Below are positions 27,820 to 36,177 of a stretch of DNA of 64,000 bases, one piece after another. The stretch spans positions 26,069 to 90,068 of the forward strand of contig JAAYCY010000030.1 of NCBI GenBank assembly GCA_012729535.1, read 5' to 3'. The translations under genes and the position numbers were made by a program. Below the pieces are notes generated by a model, which worked only from the letters and a program-made list of their open reading frames with translations, did not search any database and was not told where the DNA came from. Source of the DNA: Methanomicrobiales archaeon (lineage in GTDB: Archaea > Halobacteriota > Methanomicrobia > Methanomicrobiales > Methanospirillaceae). Numbering within the stretch: position 1 is the first letter of the stretch; each line of letters opens with the position of its first letter.

Positions 27820-27894
27820 ATGATTGACCGGATGGTATGCAGCAGGACAATATATGTCCGGGATTTCTCTTCTGTTCAGGATGGCATGGTCTAG
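27820..27894 (+). CDS. Short ORF (24 aa) with TATA-like element and ribosome binding site
   Basis: ATG at 27820 is preceded by GGTGA and a TATA-like element 31 bases upstream. The frame reads MIDRMVCSRTIYVRDFSSV and ends at a TAG inside the tRNA-like sequence at 27879. It may be a small leader peptide or the 5' remnant of a gene destroyed by a rearrangement at the tRNA-like sequence. No family is recognised. Confidence 0.2.
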   Translation: MIDRMVCSRTIYVRDFSSVQDGMV

Positions 27895-27920
27895 TGGTAA
27901 TCCTGGGTAATTTTCGGACT
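27879..27920 (+). pseudogene. tRNA-like 5' fragment
   Basis: GGATGGC followed by ATGGTCTAGTGGTAATCCTGGG resembles the acceptor strand and D-arm of a tRNA, with the usual GGTCTAGTGGTA D-loop phrase. The anticodon stem starts (CCTGGG) but no matching 3' strand, T-arm (TTCRAAT) or acceptor complement occurs in the following 80 bases. It is best read as a truncated tRNA gene, possibly left by an integration or deletion. Confidence 0.35.
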
Positions 27921-27966
27921 TTTGCGAGTAATTTTAGCTTAAATGCGGTATTTGTGCACACTCATT

Positions 27967-28497
27967 ATGAAACCGGAACTTTTGAAAACTGATCGTCTCA
28001 GGCTGGTTCCTGTGACTATTAAGACCTGTAATGCTGAACTCGCTAGTCTTAATAGACTATCAAGGCTTCTTCAAGCAACCATACCCGGGTCCTGGCCCCC
28101 TCCCCTGGTAACAGAGGATACAGTCCATGAATTTATCGAACTGCTTTCCGATACAGAAAAGCCAGGGTTATGTTCATGGTACTGGGTGATGGATAACTCA
28201 CACCAAAAAAAAGATGATATTCTCATTGGTAGTGGAGGCCTTTATTTTTGTGATGACGGCTCATGTGAGATTGGTTATTCTGTACTTGATGGATATCAAC
28301 GCCAGGGGTATGCGACTGAAGCAGTTTGCAGAATAATTGAATACCTGTTTTCACGCACAGATCTGGAGCATATATATGCAACTACCTATCCCGGTTTATA
28401 TCCTTCTGTCCGTGTGCTTGAAAAATGCGGATTTTTGCCTGATGGTGATGGTAAAGAAGAAGGATCCATTCGGTATGTTATCCATAAATTTTTTTGA
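27967..28497 (+). CDS. GNAT-family N-acetyltransferase
   Basis: From MKPELLKTDRLRLV the protein has about 176 residues; the frame has another ATG at 27943 that adds 8 poorly conserved residues. The RimJ/RimL-like start (LLKTDRLRLVPVT) and the acetyl-CoA-binding region GYSVLDGYQRQGYATEAVCRIIEY are clear, followed by a VRVLEKCGF motif that is typical of this subfamily. These enzymes acetylate protein N-termini or small molecules; the substrate is unknown. It is isolated between the tRNA-like fragment and the hemerythrin gene. Confidence 0.86.
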   Translation: MKPELLKTDRLRLVPVTIKTCNAELASLNRLSRLLQATIPGSWPPPLVTEDTVHEFIELLSDTEKPGLCSWYWVMDNSHQKKDDILIGSGGLYFCDDGSCEIGYSVLDGYQRQGYATEAVCRIIEYLFSRTDLEHIYATTYPGLYPSVRVLEKCGFLPDGDGKEEGSIRYVIHKFF

Positions 28498-28549
28498 GAT
28501 AATGAAATAACCCGTGAATTCTTTAATATTTGAGTGACAAGTATCTTGC

Positions 28550-28957
28550 ATGGCATTTATTATCTGTGACGATCTCTATGCTACCGGTATAGAGTCAATA
28601 GACGAGCAGCATAAGCATCTTATATCTCTGCTCAACCGTATGTTCGAAGCACTATTCCAGAAAAAAGGGAAAGACAAACTGGCATACGTGATTGATGAAA
28701 TGAAAAAATATGCTGTATATCATTTCTCCACAGAAGAATCTTTAATGGAGAAGGCAGGATTTACAGGACTTACGGATCATTGTGCATTTCATGAATTGTT
28801 TACATCAAAAGTAAATGATTTTTCAGAAAAATTTGATCTTCAGGATGAAGCATTAACTGCCGAAGTCACGATTTTTCTGACGAACTGGATAAATGAACAC
28901 CTTTCCATGGTTGATCAGCAGTATGTTCCTGCATTGAAAAATGCGGGAATTACCTAA
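28550..28957 (+). CDS. Bacteriohemerythrin
   Basis: This 135-residue protein has all di-iron ligands in order: H in SIDEQHKHL, H and E in YHFSTEESLM, two H in DHCAFHELF, and H plus D in NEHLSMVDQQY. Hemerythrins bind oxygen reversibly; in an anaerobic methanogen it would store, deliver or detect O2. The length is normal for a stand-alone bacteriohemerythrin. It has its own promoter region (CTTTAATATTTG about 30 bases before the ATG). Together with the redox island at 33.8-38.6 kb it indicates exposure to oxygen. Confidence 0.93.
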   Translation: MAFIICDDLYATGIESIDEQHKHLISLLNRMFEALFQKKGKDKLAYVIDEMKKYAVYHFSTEESLMEKAGFTGLTDHCAFHELFTSKVNDFSEKFDLQDEALTAEVTIFLTNWINEHLSMVDQQYVPALKNAGIT

Positions 28958-28981
28958 ATGGCGTATCATCAGTTTCTTTCC

Positions 28982-28993
28982 AAATATATTTAT
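28982..28993 (+). promoter_or_regulatory. TATA-like promoter element of the 80-aa ORF
   Basis: AAATATATTTAT lies 45-55 bases before the GTG of the small ORF at 29038. A small hairpin (GCCT/AGGC, 29003-29017) sits between the element and the start codon and could affect the leader. Confidence 0.35.
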
Positions 28994-29037
28994 GTCTATA
29001 ATGCCTTTTAATTAGGCGCATTCTTGCGTAGGTATTT

Positions 29038-29280
29038 GTGAAAAGAATTATTGATGGTCATACCTATGACACGAGAATCTCTGTTCTGATTGGTGAACGC
29101 CAGGAACGTGGTTCATTTATGTACAAAACAGATGACGGTGATTTTTATATTTACCATTCATCGGAAGGAAAAACTGAGCAGCTTCCGCGTATAAACCCGA
29201 TTAGCAGAAGTGTTGCGATCCGCAGGCATTTCAGGTATAGCATAAACCAGATGGCCTTCGAGGATGCGTTCGGTCAGTAA
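29038..29280 (+). CDS. Small conserved hypothetical protein, 80 aa
   Basis: A GTG start gives a basic, soluble 80-residue protein beginning MKRIIDGHTYDTRISVLIGE. It has a GSFMYKTDDGDFYIYH beta hairpin and a C-terminal helix ending AFEDAFGQ. No signal peptide, metal motif or known domain is recognised. Coding quality and an upstream TATA-like element support it as real. Its 3' end approaches the convergent PAS-protein gene with 99 bases between. Confidence 0.55.
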   Translation: MKRIIDGHTYDTRISVLIGERQERGSFMYKTDDGDFYIYHSSEGKTEQLPRINPISRSVAIRRHFRYSINQMAFEDAFGQ

Positions 29281-29379
29281 CGAATATTTGGTTTTCAGGA
29301 TTATCCATATCTGGATAATAATCTGGAGATTTTGCAGTTTACGTGAATTTAAACGATTTATATTGCTTTTACATTTGTA

Positions 29380-32058
29380 TCAGGGCAACTCATTACACAT
29401 TATATGCCCCTGTTCAACTTCCTGGATAATGCCGTCGATGCTTACAACAAGTCCAGTTTCATCTGAAACCGGCCTTCCGCGTTCGCTCATAACCCTGATT
29501 CTGCCGAATTTATCGATGATTCGGTATTCAATCTCATAAGGTTCTCCGGTTTTAATTGACAATTTCTTTGCCTCAATTACTCTTTGTTTGTCATCAGGAA
29601 ATATCAGGGGGATTAGAGAACTAATCTGCCCGCTTGCAAGTTCCCTGGCAGAGTACCCGGTAACCTTCTCAAGGTTTTCATTATAAAATTCCATGTCTGA
29701 GCCGGCAAGAGAGACGCGAAATACAATTCCCGGTATGTTTTGAGCAAGTGTTCTAAACTGTTTTTCACTTTTCTCAAGCTTTTCTCCTGCTTTATATCGC
29801 ATAATGGCACTTCCAATCAGGGAAGATCCAATCTCCAGGGCATTAATCTCTTTTCTACTCCATATTCTGTCAGAAGATGATTCAAGAAAACCAACCGCCC
29901 CCCATATCTCCTGATGAATTTTTACTGGCACCAGGAGAATGGAACGGACTCCAAAGGGTTCTAAGACTTCCCGGTCACCTGGTCCAAGATCTTTTACCAG
30001 GCTGTAAACCGGTCGTCCACTGGTAAATACCTGCTCGATTACTGATTTATCCTTTACACTCCTTGTCCTTAAAGAAAACCCTGAGCGAGTCCTGCCGGCT
30101 GTTCCAGACAGTGCATTCCATTCAAGTTCTGATTTTATGAGATGAACACCTTTTGAATGTGATTGTTCAAGGAGACATACCCTGGTGACTGATGTTGCTT
30201 CTCCGATATGACTGAGAGTCAGAAGAGCAGCATCTTCAAAGCTATCTGATTGCAGGATATCAGATGCTGCCCGGCTTACCGCTTCAAAAATTGCATTCTG
30301 TCTTTTAATCTCTATTTCCATCACTTTTCTGTCACTGATATCCCTGAGGATTTCAATAACTCCTATTACCTCACCAGAAAGTCCATACATCGGGGCTGCT
30401 TTAATCCAGAACCAGGTAGGGTTTTTTGTGACAGGATGACGAACTTCGATATCAACGGTTACGATATTTTCAAAAAATTGTGGATTTTTATACCGGTATA
30501 ACACTGCTTCATCGCGAGTAAGAATATAATCTGCAATAACTGGTCTTTTCTGGTGATAAAATGCTCTTGCATGTGCATAATCTCCTTTCCCTATTATTTC
30601 TTCCTGCGAAATCCTGGTCAGGTCCACCATTGCCCGGTTCCAGGCGGTAACTCTCCCTTTTGTATCCAGAACAAAAACAGGGTCCGGGAGGAATTCCAGG
30701 ATATCTTCAAGCCTCTGATGAGCTTCTCTGATGACTCTTTCAGTCTTTCTTCTTTCGGTGATATCACGGGCTATTGCTAGAATGGAGGTTTTTCCCTGGA
30801 GAATAAGAAGATGAGCGTTTATCTCAACCGGAATGATACTGTTGTCTTTTTTTATGATATTTATCTCAAAAAATGCCTCATTGTTTTCTTTGAACTGCGT
30901 ACTAATTCTTTGAAGAAAATCCTGTTCAGAGGAGGGTATCATTTCTTTCAGCGAATTCTTAAGCAATTCCTGGTATGAATAACCGGTCATCTGGCAGGCA
31001 AGTCGGTTTGCATCCTGGATCATGGGATTTTTCAGCGTATCATCAAGTTCTATCAGAACGATGGCATCATTGGCACTTTCAAAGAGTTTTCTGTATTTTT
31101 CTTCGCTTAATGCAAGCTTTCGTTCCGCCTCAAGCCATGGAGTTATGTCTCTCCATACTGATATGTAGTCCTGGATAACTCCTGAATCTGATAGCCTCGG
31201 GGTTGTGGTGGTTTCAAACCATATCCATGTTCCTTTCAGTGTTCTGAATCTGAACGATGAAGGAAGTCGTGACCAGTTGATTTTTTTCTTATATTTGTCA
31301 TTTTGAAACCGTGGAAGGTCTTCAGGATGGATGTAATCAGAAATTATCGTTCCAGTTAATTCTTTGGACACATAACCGGTGAGCATTTCACAGGCAGGGG
31401 ATACATATGTAATAGTTCCATCTGCATCCCATCTGATAATCATGTCATGGACACTTTCTGTGATAAGTCTGAGGTTTAATTCATTTGCCCGGATAGCATC
31501 CTGGAGTCCTTTTTTTTCTGTTATATCTTCCCCTGAAATTACGAGTGCAGGGCGGTCCTGTAAGAATGAAACTGAAGAGATGGTAAAGAGGTACAGGGTA
31601 GTTTTTCCCTCCCAGGTGATAGACGCTTCCTGTGTTTTTGTCTCTCCGGAGCTTACGGTTCTTATTGCAGCAAGCAGATCCGGTCCGAAAAGGTCATCCA
31701 GGTGTAGTGCTTCAATGCTCAGGTTGGATATTGCTTCAATTTTTGAATTAACCATCTGTAAAAAAGAATTGTTTGCCCATCTGATGGACAGGTCCGTATT
31801 CAGGATAATGAGCATATGGGGAGAAAAGTTCAGGATGGATGATTCGTGCTGGATATCTGAAATATAGTATTTCTTTTTCTGTCCATGCCGTCTCATCTCC
31901 AGTTTCCCAGAGAGAACCAGCGAATCCAGGTACCGTGCTACTGTGTGACGATGATGACCTGATAAACGTGAAATGTCAGATATGGTAAGTGCCTTTTTTC
32001 CCTGAGTGAAGGTCTCTAAAATATCCTGGATTATTTGTGAACTTCCCTTATCCACCAA
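29380..32058 (-). CDS. HTH plus multi-PAS/GAF sensor protein without kinase domain
   Basis: This 892-residue protein has a GTG start. An N-terminal helix-turn-helix (residues about 20-65, LTISDISRLSGHHRHTVARY) is followed by five PAS-type domains (about 72-190, 195-315, 320-440, 445-570, 755-880), with a GAF domain (about 575-745) before the last. No H-box or HATPase domain is present, so it is not a complete histidine kinase. It may bind DNA directly or signal through protein contact. A similar HTH heads the two sensors at 47.9-50.9 kb. It lies downstream of the response regulator gene on the same strand, which suggests a functional link. Confidence 0.82.
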   Translation of the reverse strand: MVDKGSSQIIQDILETFTQGKKALTISDISRLSGHHRHTVARYLDSLVLSGKLEMRRHGQKKKYYISDIQHESSILNFSPHMLIILNTDLSIRWANNSFLQMVNSKIEAISNLSIEALHLDDLFGPDLLAAIRTVSSGETKTQEASITWEGKTTLYLFTISSVSFLQDRPALVISGEDITEKKGLQDAIRANELNLRLITESVHDMIIRWDADGTITYVSPACEMLTGYVSKELTGTIISDYIHPEDLPRFQNDKYKKKINWSRLPSSFRFRTLKGTWIWFETTTTPRLSDSGVIQDYISVWRDITPWLEAERKLALSEEKYRKLFESANDAIVLIELDDTLKNPMIQDANRLACQMTGYSYQELLKNSLKEMIPSSEQDFLQRISTQFKENNEAFFEINIIKKDNSIIPVEINAHLLILQGKTSILAIARDITERRKTERVIREAHQRLEDILEFLPDPVFVLDTKGRVTAWNRAMVDLTRISQEEIIGKGDYAHARAFYHQKRPVIADYILTRDEAVLYRYKNPQFFENIVTVDIEVRHPVTKNPTWFWIKAAPMYGLSGEVIGVIEILRDISDRKVMEIEIKRQNAIFEAVSRAASDILQSDSFEDAALLTLSHIGEATSVTRVCLLEQSHSKGVHLIKSELEWNALSGTAGRTRSGFSLRTRSVKDKSVIEQVFTSGRPVYSLVKDLGPGDREVLEPFGVRSILLVPVKIHQEIWGAVGFLESSSDRIWSRKEINALEIGSSLIGSAIMRYKAGEKLEKSEKQFRTLAQNIPGIVFRVSLAGSDMEFYNENLEKVTGYSARELASGQISSLIPLIFPDDKQRVIEAKKLSIKTGEPYEIEYRIIDKFGRIRVMSERGRPVSDETGLVVSIDGIIQEVEQGHIMCNELP

Positions 32059-32317
32059 ACCATGTTATTGTTAATAAGACTTATTCTTTTGGACTCCTTT
32101 TAATGTAACTATTAATTATACGATTGCATAATATTGTTGCTCAGTTAGTGGAGTAATTCCCTGACTTTGAGCCGGAGTCCGCTCTGGACGCTACACACAC
32201 AAGCAATAAACAATATCATAAAAAGAAGGGTGGTGGCAATCTGGTTTTTCTGGCATTGCGATACCCTTTCTCTCCACCCTTTAACTGGGGTGCCTATTAT
32301 CTGTTAGTTTTCATCTC
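32059..32317. other. Structured intergenic region between sensor genes
   Basis: About 260 bases with a long inverted repeat: AAGGGTGG (about 32226-32233) and CCACCCTTT (about 32275-32283) could pair across 41 bases. A smaller GTCC-GCTCT-GGAC hairpin lies near 32178-32190. The region would be the leader of the HTH/PAS gene and the 3' end of the response regulator transcript. No reading frame is convincing. Confidence 0.35.
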
Positions 32318-33631
32318 CTACAATGTATTCGAAGAGAATCGGATCAATCCATCACGACAAATGATTTCTAAAAACATGGTCTTATCAGAAATTTCATTCC
32401 CGCTTATTTCAAAACCCGAATCAGACAGGATATTTTTTACCATGAATAGATCAGGATCGCTCCCTGGGTCTTTACGACGGGATTGCATATCATACGAATT
32501 TTCTTTAGCAGTGTGTTCTTCATCATATTCCACAATTAATGATTTCCTGTTGTCAGTAATCTGAAATGAAAACCTCCATTTATGGAGCTCCTCACCCATC
32601 TGCCGGTAAAAAGAGATTATACATGACAGGGCAAGCTCTAATCGTTTATCAGTCAACACTTCTACATCTTCGGGAATGAGGTTTTCATAACAGATAGGTT
32701 TACCCTGAAAAGATTTTATGACCGAATCAATGAGATTATGGATTCCCTGCCACTTTTTGGTTTCATCTCCGCATTGTAGGAACATGCGGGCATTACGCAT
32801 GGTCTGTATACTTGTATTGAGGAGTAAACAGGGATTTTCATCTGTTAATCCCTTTTTGCCTAAATTTTTTTTCTGTTTTTCAGAACATATTGAATGGTAT
32901 GCTGGATGAATCCTGTAATCTAAAACCTGCCTGATAACCTCGGTGATGACCATTAATTTATTATGTGCTGCAGCCAGGGATGATTCAAGCCTTCCCCTTT
33001 CGAGATTCTTCAGGTGTAATGACTCGTTTGTATGAACCAGATCATCAACAACCTTCTGCAGCTGAGCATTGGTGTAATGGAGTCGTTCATGGGCAACCTG
33101 TAGTTCACTATTATTTTTTACCGCTGTTTCGTATGTAGAGAGGAGGATATTAAGTATTTGCATCCTGCTGGAAGAAATAGTATGAATTTCATGAGAAAAC
33201 ACCACATCAAGAGGCTTATTCACTTCATCAGAGATGTGGTTTTTAAGGAGCATGATGCTGTTTATCCGTGAATAGATTGATTCCGGATCGTATGGTTTAA
33301 TAATAAAATTATCTGCACCCGCCTCAAGACCTTTGATAACATCAATGGGACTATATAAATGGGTGACAAGTATTACCGGGATTTTTGAAGTGGTTTTTTC
33401 CTGTTTCAATTTCTTACACAAGGAGAAGCCATCCATGTCAGGCATCATAATGTCAGTCAGGATGATATCCGGTTTATCTTCCCTGACTTTATTGAGTGCA
33501 TCATATCCATTGCTACAGACCGTTACTATATGTTCCTTTTTTTCAAGAAGGCGGCGCAAATATTCTGCCTGTGTCCGGTTGTCTTCAACTAACAGAATAT
33601 GATATGCAGAGTTCTCCGTTTTTTCATTCAT
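32318..33631 (-). CDS. Response regulator with coiled coil and degenerate kinase-like output domain
   Basis: This 437-residue protein has a receiver domain at residues 10-125, with ILLVEDN, phospho-acceptor D60 in IILTDIMMPD, and lysine in IIKPYDP. A long coiled coil (about 165-230) follows. The C-terminal part (about 325-430) looks like an HATPase fold with IISFYRQMG and LFMVKNILSDSGF, but the N-box and G1 (DxGxG) motifs are not recognisable. The H-box is also lost. It may be a phospho-receiver with a non-catalytic output. It is upstream of the HTH/PAS gene and so may act with it. Confidence 0.75.
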   Translation of the reverse strand: MNEKTENSAYHILLVEDNRTQAEYLRRLLEKKEHIVTVCSNGYDALNKVREDKPDIILTDIMMPDMDGFSLCKKLKQEKTTSKIPVILVTHLYSPIDVIKGLEAGADNFIIKPYDPESIYSRINSIMLLKNHISDEVNKPLDVVFSHEIHTISSSRMQILNILLSTYETAVKNNSELQVAHERLHYTNAQLQKVVDDLVHTNESLHLKNLERGRLESSLAAAHNKLMVITEVIRQVLDYRIHPAYHSICSEKQKKNLGKKGLTDENPCLLLNTSIQTMRNARMFLQCGDETKKWQGIHNLIDSVIKSFQGKPICYENLIPEDVEVLTDKRLELALSCIISFYRQMGEELHKWRFSFQITDNRKSLIVEYDEEHTAKENSYDMQSRRKDPGSDPDLFMVKNILSDSGFEISGNEISDKTMFLEIICRDGLIRFSSNTL

Positions 33632-33848
33632 GTGAATGCCTTTCTGGAAATAGTAAAAAAATCATGAAATAAGAGATTAATAAACACCTGGTACCAAGTT
33701 CCTGAACTGTACACACTAAACAGTTATTCCTTTTTTTTCATTGGTAATATACATGGAAAGGGAGTCCACTTTCACAATCTTTATGTATTGCTTTTAAGTT
33801 TACCTTTTCAGATAAATTATGCCGTAACAATGTGTAAAAAAGGAATTA

Positions 33849-34349
33849 TTATAAGTTAACTTCCAGAAATCTTTTACCTGGAACACCACAGATTGGGCAT
33901 GCACCCGGGGCTGACTCAAGGGCCACATTTCCGCAGACAGGACAGAGCATAATTTTCGTAACTTCCAGATCCTTACCGGTTTTCACCGCAGCAAGGGCTT
34001 TTTCATATAGCCCTGCATGAATCTCTTCAGCTTTCATCGCGTAGGTAAATGACCGGGTGGCATCTTCATTTCCTTCTGCCTGAGATTCTTTGATAAATTC
34101 AGGGTACATGTGAGTAAATTCTTCAGTTTCTCCTTCAATTGCTGCAGCGAGATTGTCTGACGTGGAAGGAATTCCGTATACCTGAAGGTGACGGCGGGCG
34201 TGGATCTCTTCAGCCAGGGACGCAGCCTTGAATAGTGTGGCTACCTTTGGGAAACCATCTTCCGCGGCTTTTTCAGAAAATGATGCATATTTTCTGTTTG
34301 CCTGGGACTCCCCGGCAAAACCTGCCATGAGGTTGTCTTTTGTTGCCAT
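33849..34349 (-). CDS. Rubrerythrin
   Basis: This 166-residue protein has the di-iron four-helix ligands: E in GFAGESQANRKY, E and H in LAEEIHARRHL, and again in AEEIHAGLYEK. A C-terminal rubredoxin-like iron site has LCPVCGN and ACPICGVPG. The enzyme reduces hydrogen peroxide to water using electrons from reduced rubredoxin or similar carriers and is a key peroxide defence in anaerobes. It marks the left edge of the redox island. Length and motif spacing are typical. Its own promoter region lies in the roughly 100 bases before radC. Confidence 0.95.
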   Translation of the reverse strand: MATKDNLMAGFAGESQANRKYASFSEKAAEDGFPKVATLFKAASLAEEIHARRHLQVYGIPSTSDNLAAAIEGETEEFTHMYPEFIKESQAEGNEDATRSFTYAMKAEEIHAGLYEKALAAVKTGKDLEVTKIMLCPVCGNVALESAPGACPICGVPGKRFLEVNL

Positions 34350-34446
34350 ACTGAATACATCGAAATTCTATTGGATAAGTGTTTCGAGATAAATGGCTAA
34401 TCAGCAACCTCATCAGTAAAACAAGATAATCTGTGAAGGCACAACT

Positions 34447-35124
34447 ATGCCTGTAAAACGGATTTTGGAAATTGATCCCCTTGACCGTCCCAGGGAAAAG
34501 ATAGAAAAAAAAGGGGCATCTTCACTCAAAGATTATGAACTAATTGCGGCTATCCTGGGAATGGGCACGAAAAAAAGCGATGTATTATCTGTGTCCAGGA
34601 AGGTGTCAGAATTAATCACAAAAGATGAGTTTCCAGGGTATGAAAAGCTGCTTGAAATTGATGGGATTGGAAAATCTAAAGCTGCCTTGCTTATGGCCTG
34701 TTTTGAGTTTACACGTCGTTACGGTAATCCTGCTTCAATCGAATCCATTCGCATCACTGAGCCCGATCACATCTGCCAGATCCCTGAAATAATGAATCTT
34801 CGCAATAAAAACCAGGAACATTTTCTCTGCACTACTCTCAATGGAGCATCCGAAGTAATAGCAACCCGGACAATTACGATGGGATTATTAAATCACAGTC
34901 TTGTCCATCCACGTGAGGTGTTTGCCGATGCGATAACAGACCGGGCTGCAGGAATAATTTGTGTCCATAATCACCCTTCCGGTAATCCTGAACCTTCCAT
35001 GGAAGATATTAAAGTAACCAGGCAGCTTTTTGAAGCAGGATCAATCCTGGGAATCAACCTGATTGATCATCTCATCATCACAAAAGGGGGAATAAATTCC
35101 CTTCGATCCTTGGGTTATCTCTGA
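34447..35124 (+). CDS. radC: RadC-like JAB/MPN-domain protein
   Basis: This 225-residue protein has an N-terminal helix-hairpin-helix region (residues about 55-80, EIDGIGKSKAALLMACFE). The RadC JAMM metal site is CVHNHPSGNPEPSMEDI at about 176-192. The biochemical role of RadC remains unclear; it was once linked to DNA repair. RadC is widespread in bacteria and sporadic in archaea, so transfer is possible. It is divergent from rubrerythrin, and its 3' end overlaps the convergent flavoprotein gene by 10 bases. Confidence 0.9.
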   Translation: MPVKRILEIDPLDRPREKIEKKGASSLKDYELIAAILGMGTKKSDVLSVSRKVSELITKDEFPGYEKLLEIDGIGKSKAALLMACFEFTRRYGNPASIESIRITEPDHICQIPEIMNLRNKNQEHFLCTTLNGASEVIATRTITMGLLNHSLVHPREVFADAITDRAAGIICVHNHPSGNPEPSMEDIKVTRQLFEAGSILGINLIDHLIITKGGINSLRSLGYL

Positions 35125-35723
35125 TTCAAAGATTTTTCTATCGTTGTTCCCAGGTTAAACCCTTTTTCAAACGCTTCCTTCATGAGATCAGGATAGCGGT
35201 CAAGATCAATCTTGTTATCCATATCGCGAATCAGAAGTTCATCAGCAAGACTGCAATCAAGGATATCACAAAAAGCCTGCATGGTGATCTTTATTCCGTC
35301 AAAATTATTAGGGAGATTCATCCCGGAAATAGAGATAAGGAGTGTCTTTCTTGTTTTTCTTTTCTCCTTGGGAATAAGGGAATCTTTCCGTTCATACTTA
35401 GCACAGTAAAAGACCTGGCATCTGTCAATAAACGACTTAAGATGGCCCGGAACTCCCATGGTCATGACGGGTGTTGCGATTATTAGTCCGTCCATGGATT
35501 TGAGAAGAGGGTACATGGGCCCCATATCATCTTCCATGATGCAGGTTTTTTGTTCTCGACAATAGTACATCTCTCTGCAAGATGACAGTTCTAGAGATGG
35601 AACATCAACCATGATAACTTCACATCCAGCTTTTTTGGCCCCTTCTATTGCTTTTTTTAATATTTTTGAAGTATTTCCTTCAGGGAGGGGGCTTCCCAAA
35701 AGCGCCACAATCTTTGGTTTCAT
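35115..35723 (-). CDS. Flavodoxin-fold FMN reductase (iron-sulfur flavoprotein family)
   Basis: This 202-residue protein has the FMN-phosphate loop GSPLPEGNTSKIL at residues 10-22 and the TPVMTMGVPGHLKSFIDR signature of NADPH-dependent FMN reductases. A cysteine pattern C-x5-Y-C-x5-C (CREMYYCREQKTC) occurs around residues 49-61, as in iron-sulfur flavoproteins, though the spacing differs from the CxxCxxC of the other two copies here. These enzymes pass electrons from NAD(P)H or ferredoxin. It is close to rubrerythrin and the peroxiredoxin, so it may feed electrons to O2 or peroxide reduction. Confidence 0.82.
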   Translation of the reverse strand: MKPKIVALLGSPLPEGNTSKILKKAIEGAKKAGCEVIMVDVPSLELSSCREMYYCREQKTCIMEDDMGPMYPLLKSMDGLIIATPVMTMGVPGHLKSFIDRCQVFYCAKYERKDSLIPKEKRKTRKTLLISISGMNLPNNFDGIKITMQAFCDILDCSLADELLIRDMDNKIDLDRYPDLMKEAFEKGFNLGTTIEKSLNQR

Positions 35724-35892
35724 ACTATAGTGTTCATACTCTCTCTCTTTAAGAACTTATCCGATAGATTTGTATTAGTAGAAAAAAACCCTGATATTTT
35801 TACAAATGAGGATATTATTCCTGTTATTTTTACTGGAATGTGATACGAATCATTCTTAAAGATCAAAATTGATTAGTGATATGGTGAAAAAT

Positions 35893-36108
35893 ATGACCGA
35901 AGAAAAGAAGGTCAAGGCTGGAGATAAAGTCGGCCCAGGAAAATATGTGTGTATTGATTGTGGAAAATCATTTGAATTTACTGAGGCAGAGCAGGATCTT
36001 CGCAAATGCCCGGTTTGTGCATGTGAGATGTATAACTGCCTTCCCATGTCTCATATCAGGAGTGATGTGAAGACACCTGAGGATGCACTCAATCCACCAA
36101 AACGGTAA
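35893..36108 (+). CDS. Zinc-ribbon protein, 71 aa
   Basis: A small protein starting MTEEKKVKAGDKVGPGKY, with GGTGA 5 bases upstream favouring this ATG over 35881 or a TTG at 35869. Two cysteine pairs, CIDC and CPVC, are spaced by about 20 residues, with an added C before the tail. This is a zinc-ribbon or rubredoxin-like knuckle that could hold zinc or iron. It opens a same-strand run of small redox genes (36178-38572), so a role in electron transfer is plausible but unproven. Confidence 0.75.
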   Translation: MTEEKKVKAGDKVGPGKYVCIDCGKSFEFTEAEQDLRKCPVCACEMYNCLPMSHIRSDVKTPEDALNPPKR

Positions 36109-36163
36109 TATCCTCTTTTTTTTCTGGCATATTGCTGCGTAACGCCTTTTGAACAGTTTCATC

Positions 36164-36170
36164 CGGAGGT
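36164..36170 (+). promoter_or_regulatory. Strong ribosome binding site of the 41-residue gene
   Basis: GGAGGTG sits 7 bases before the ATG at 36178. It is one of the strongest Shine-Dalgarno matches in the window and supports translation of this very short gene. Confidence 0.7.
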
Positions 36171-36177
36171 GAAGTAA

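Noticed and set aside
32139..32193. A tRNA-like phrase GCTCAGTTAGTGGAGTA followed by a small hairpin
   Set aside because: No matching acceptor stem, no TTCRAAT T-loop and no clean anticodon stem could be drawn; the similarity is limited to a D-arm-like phrase.
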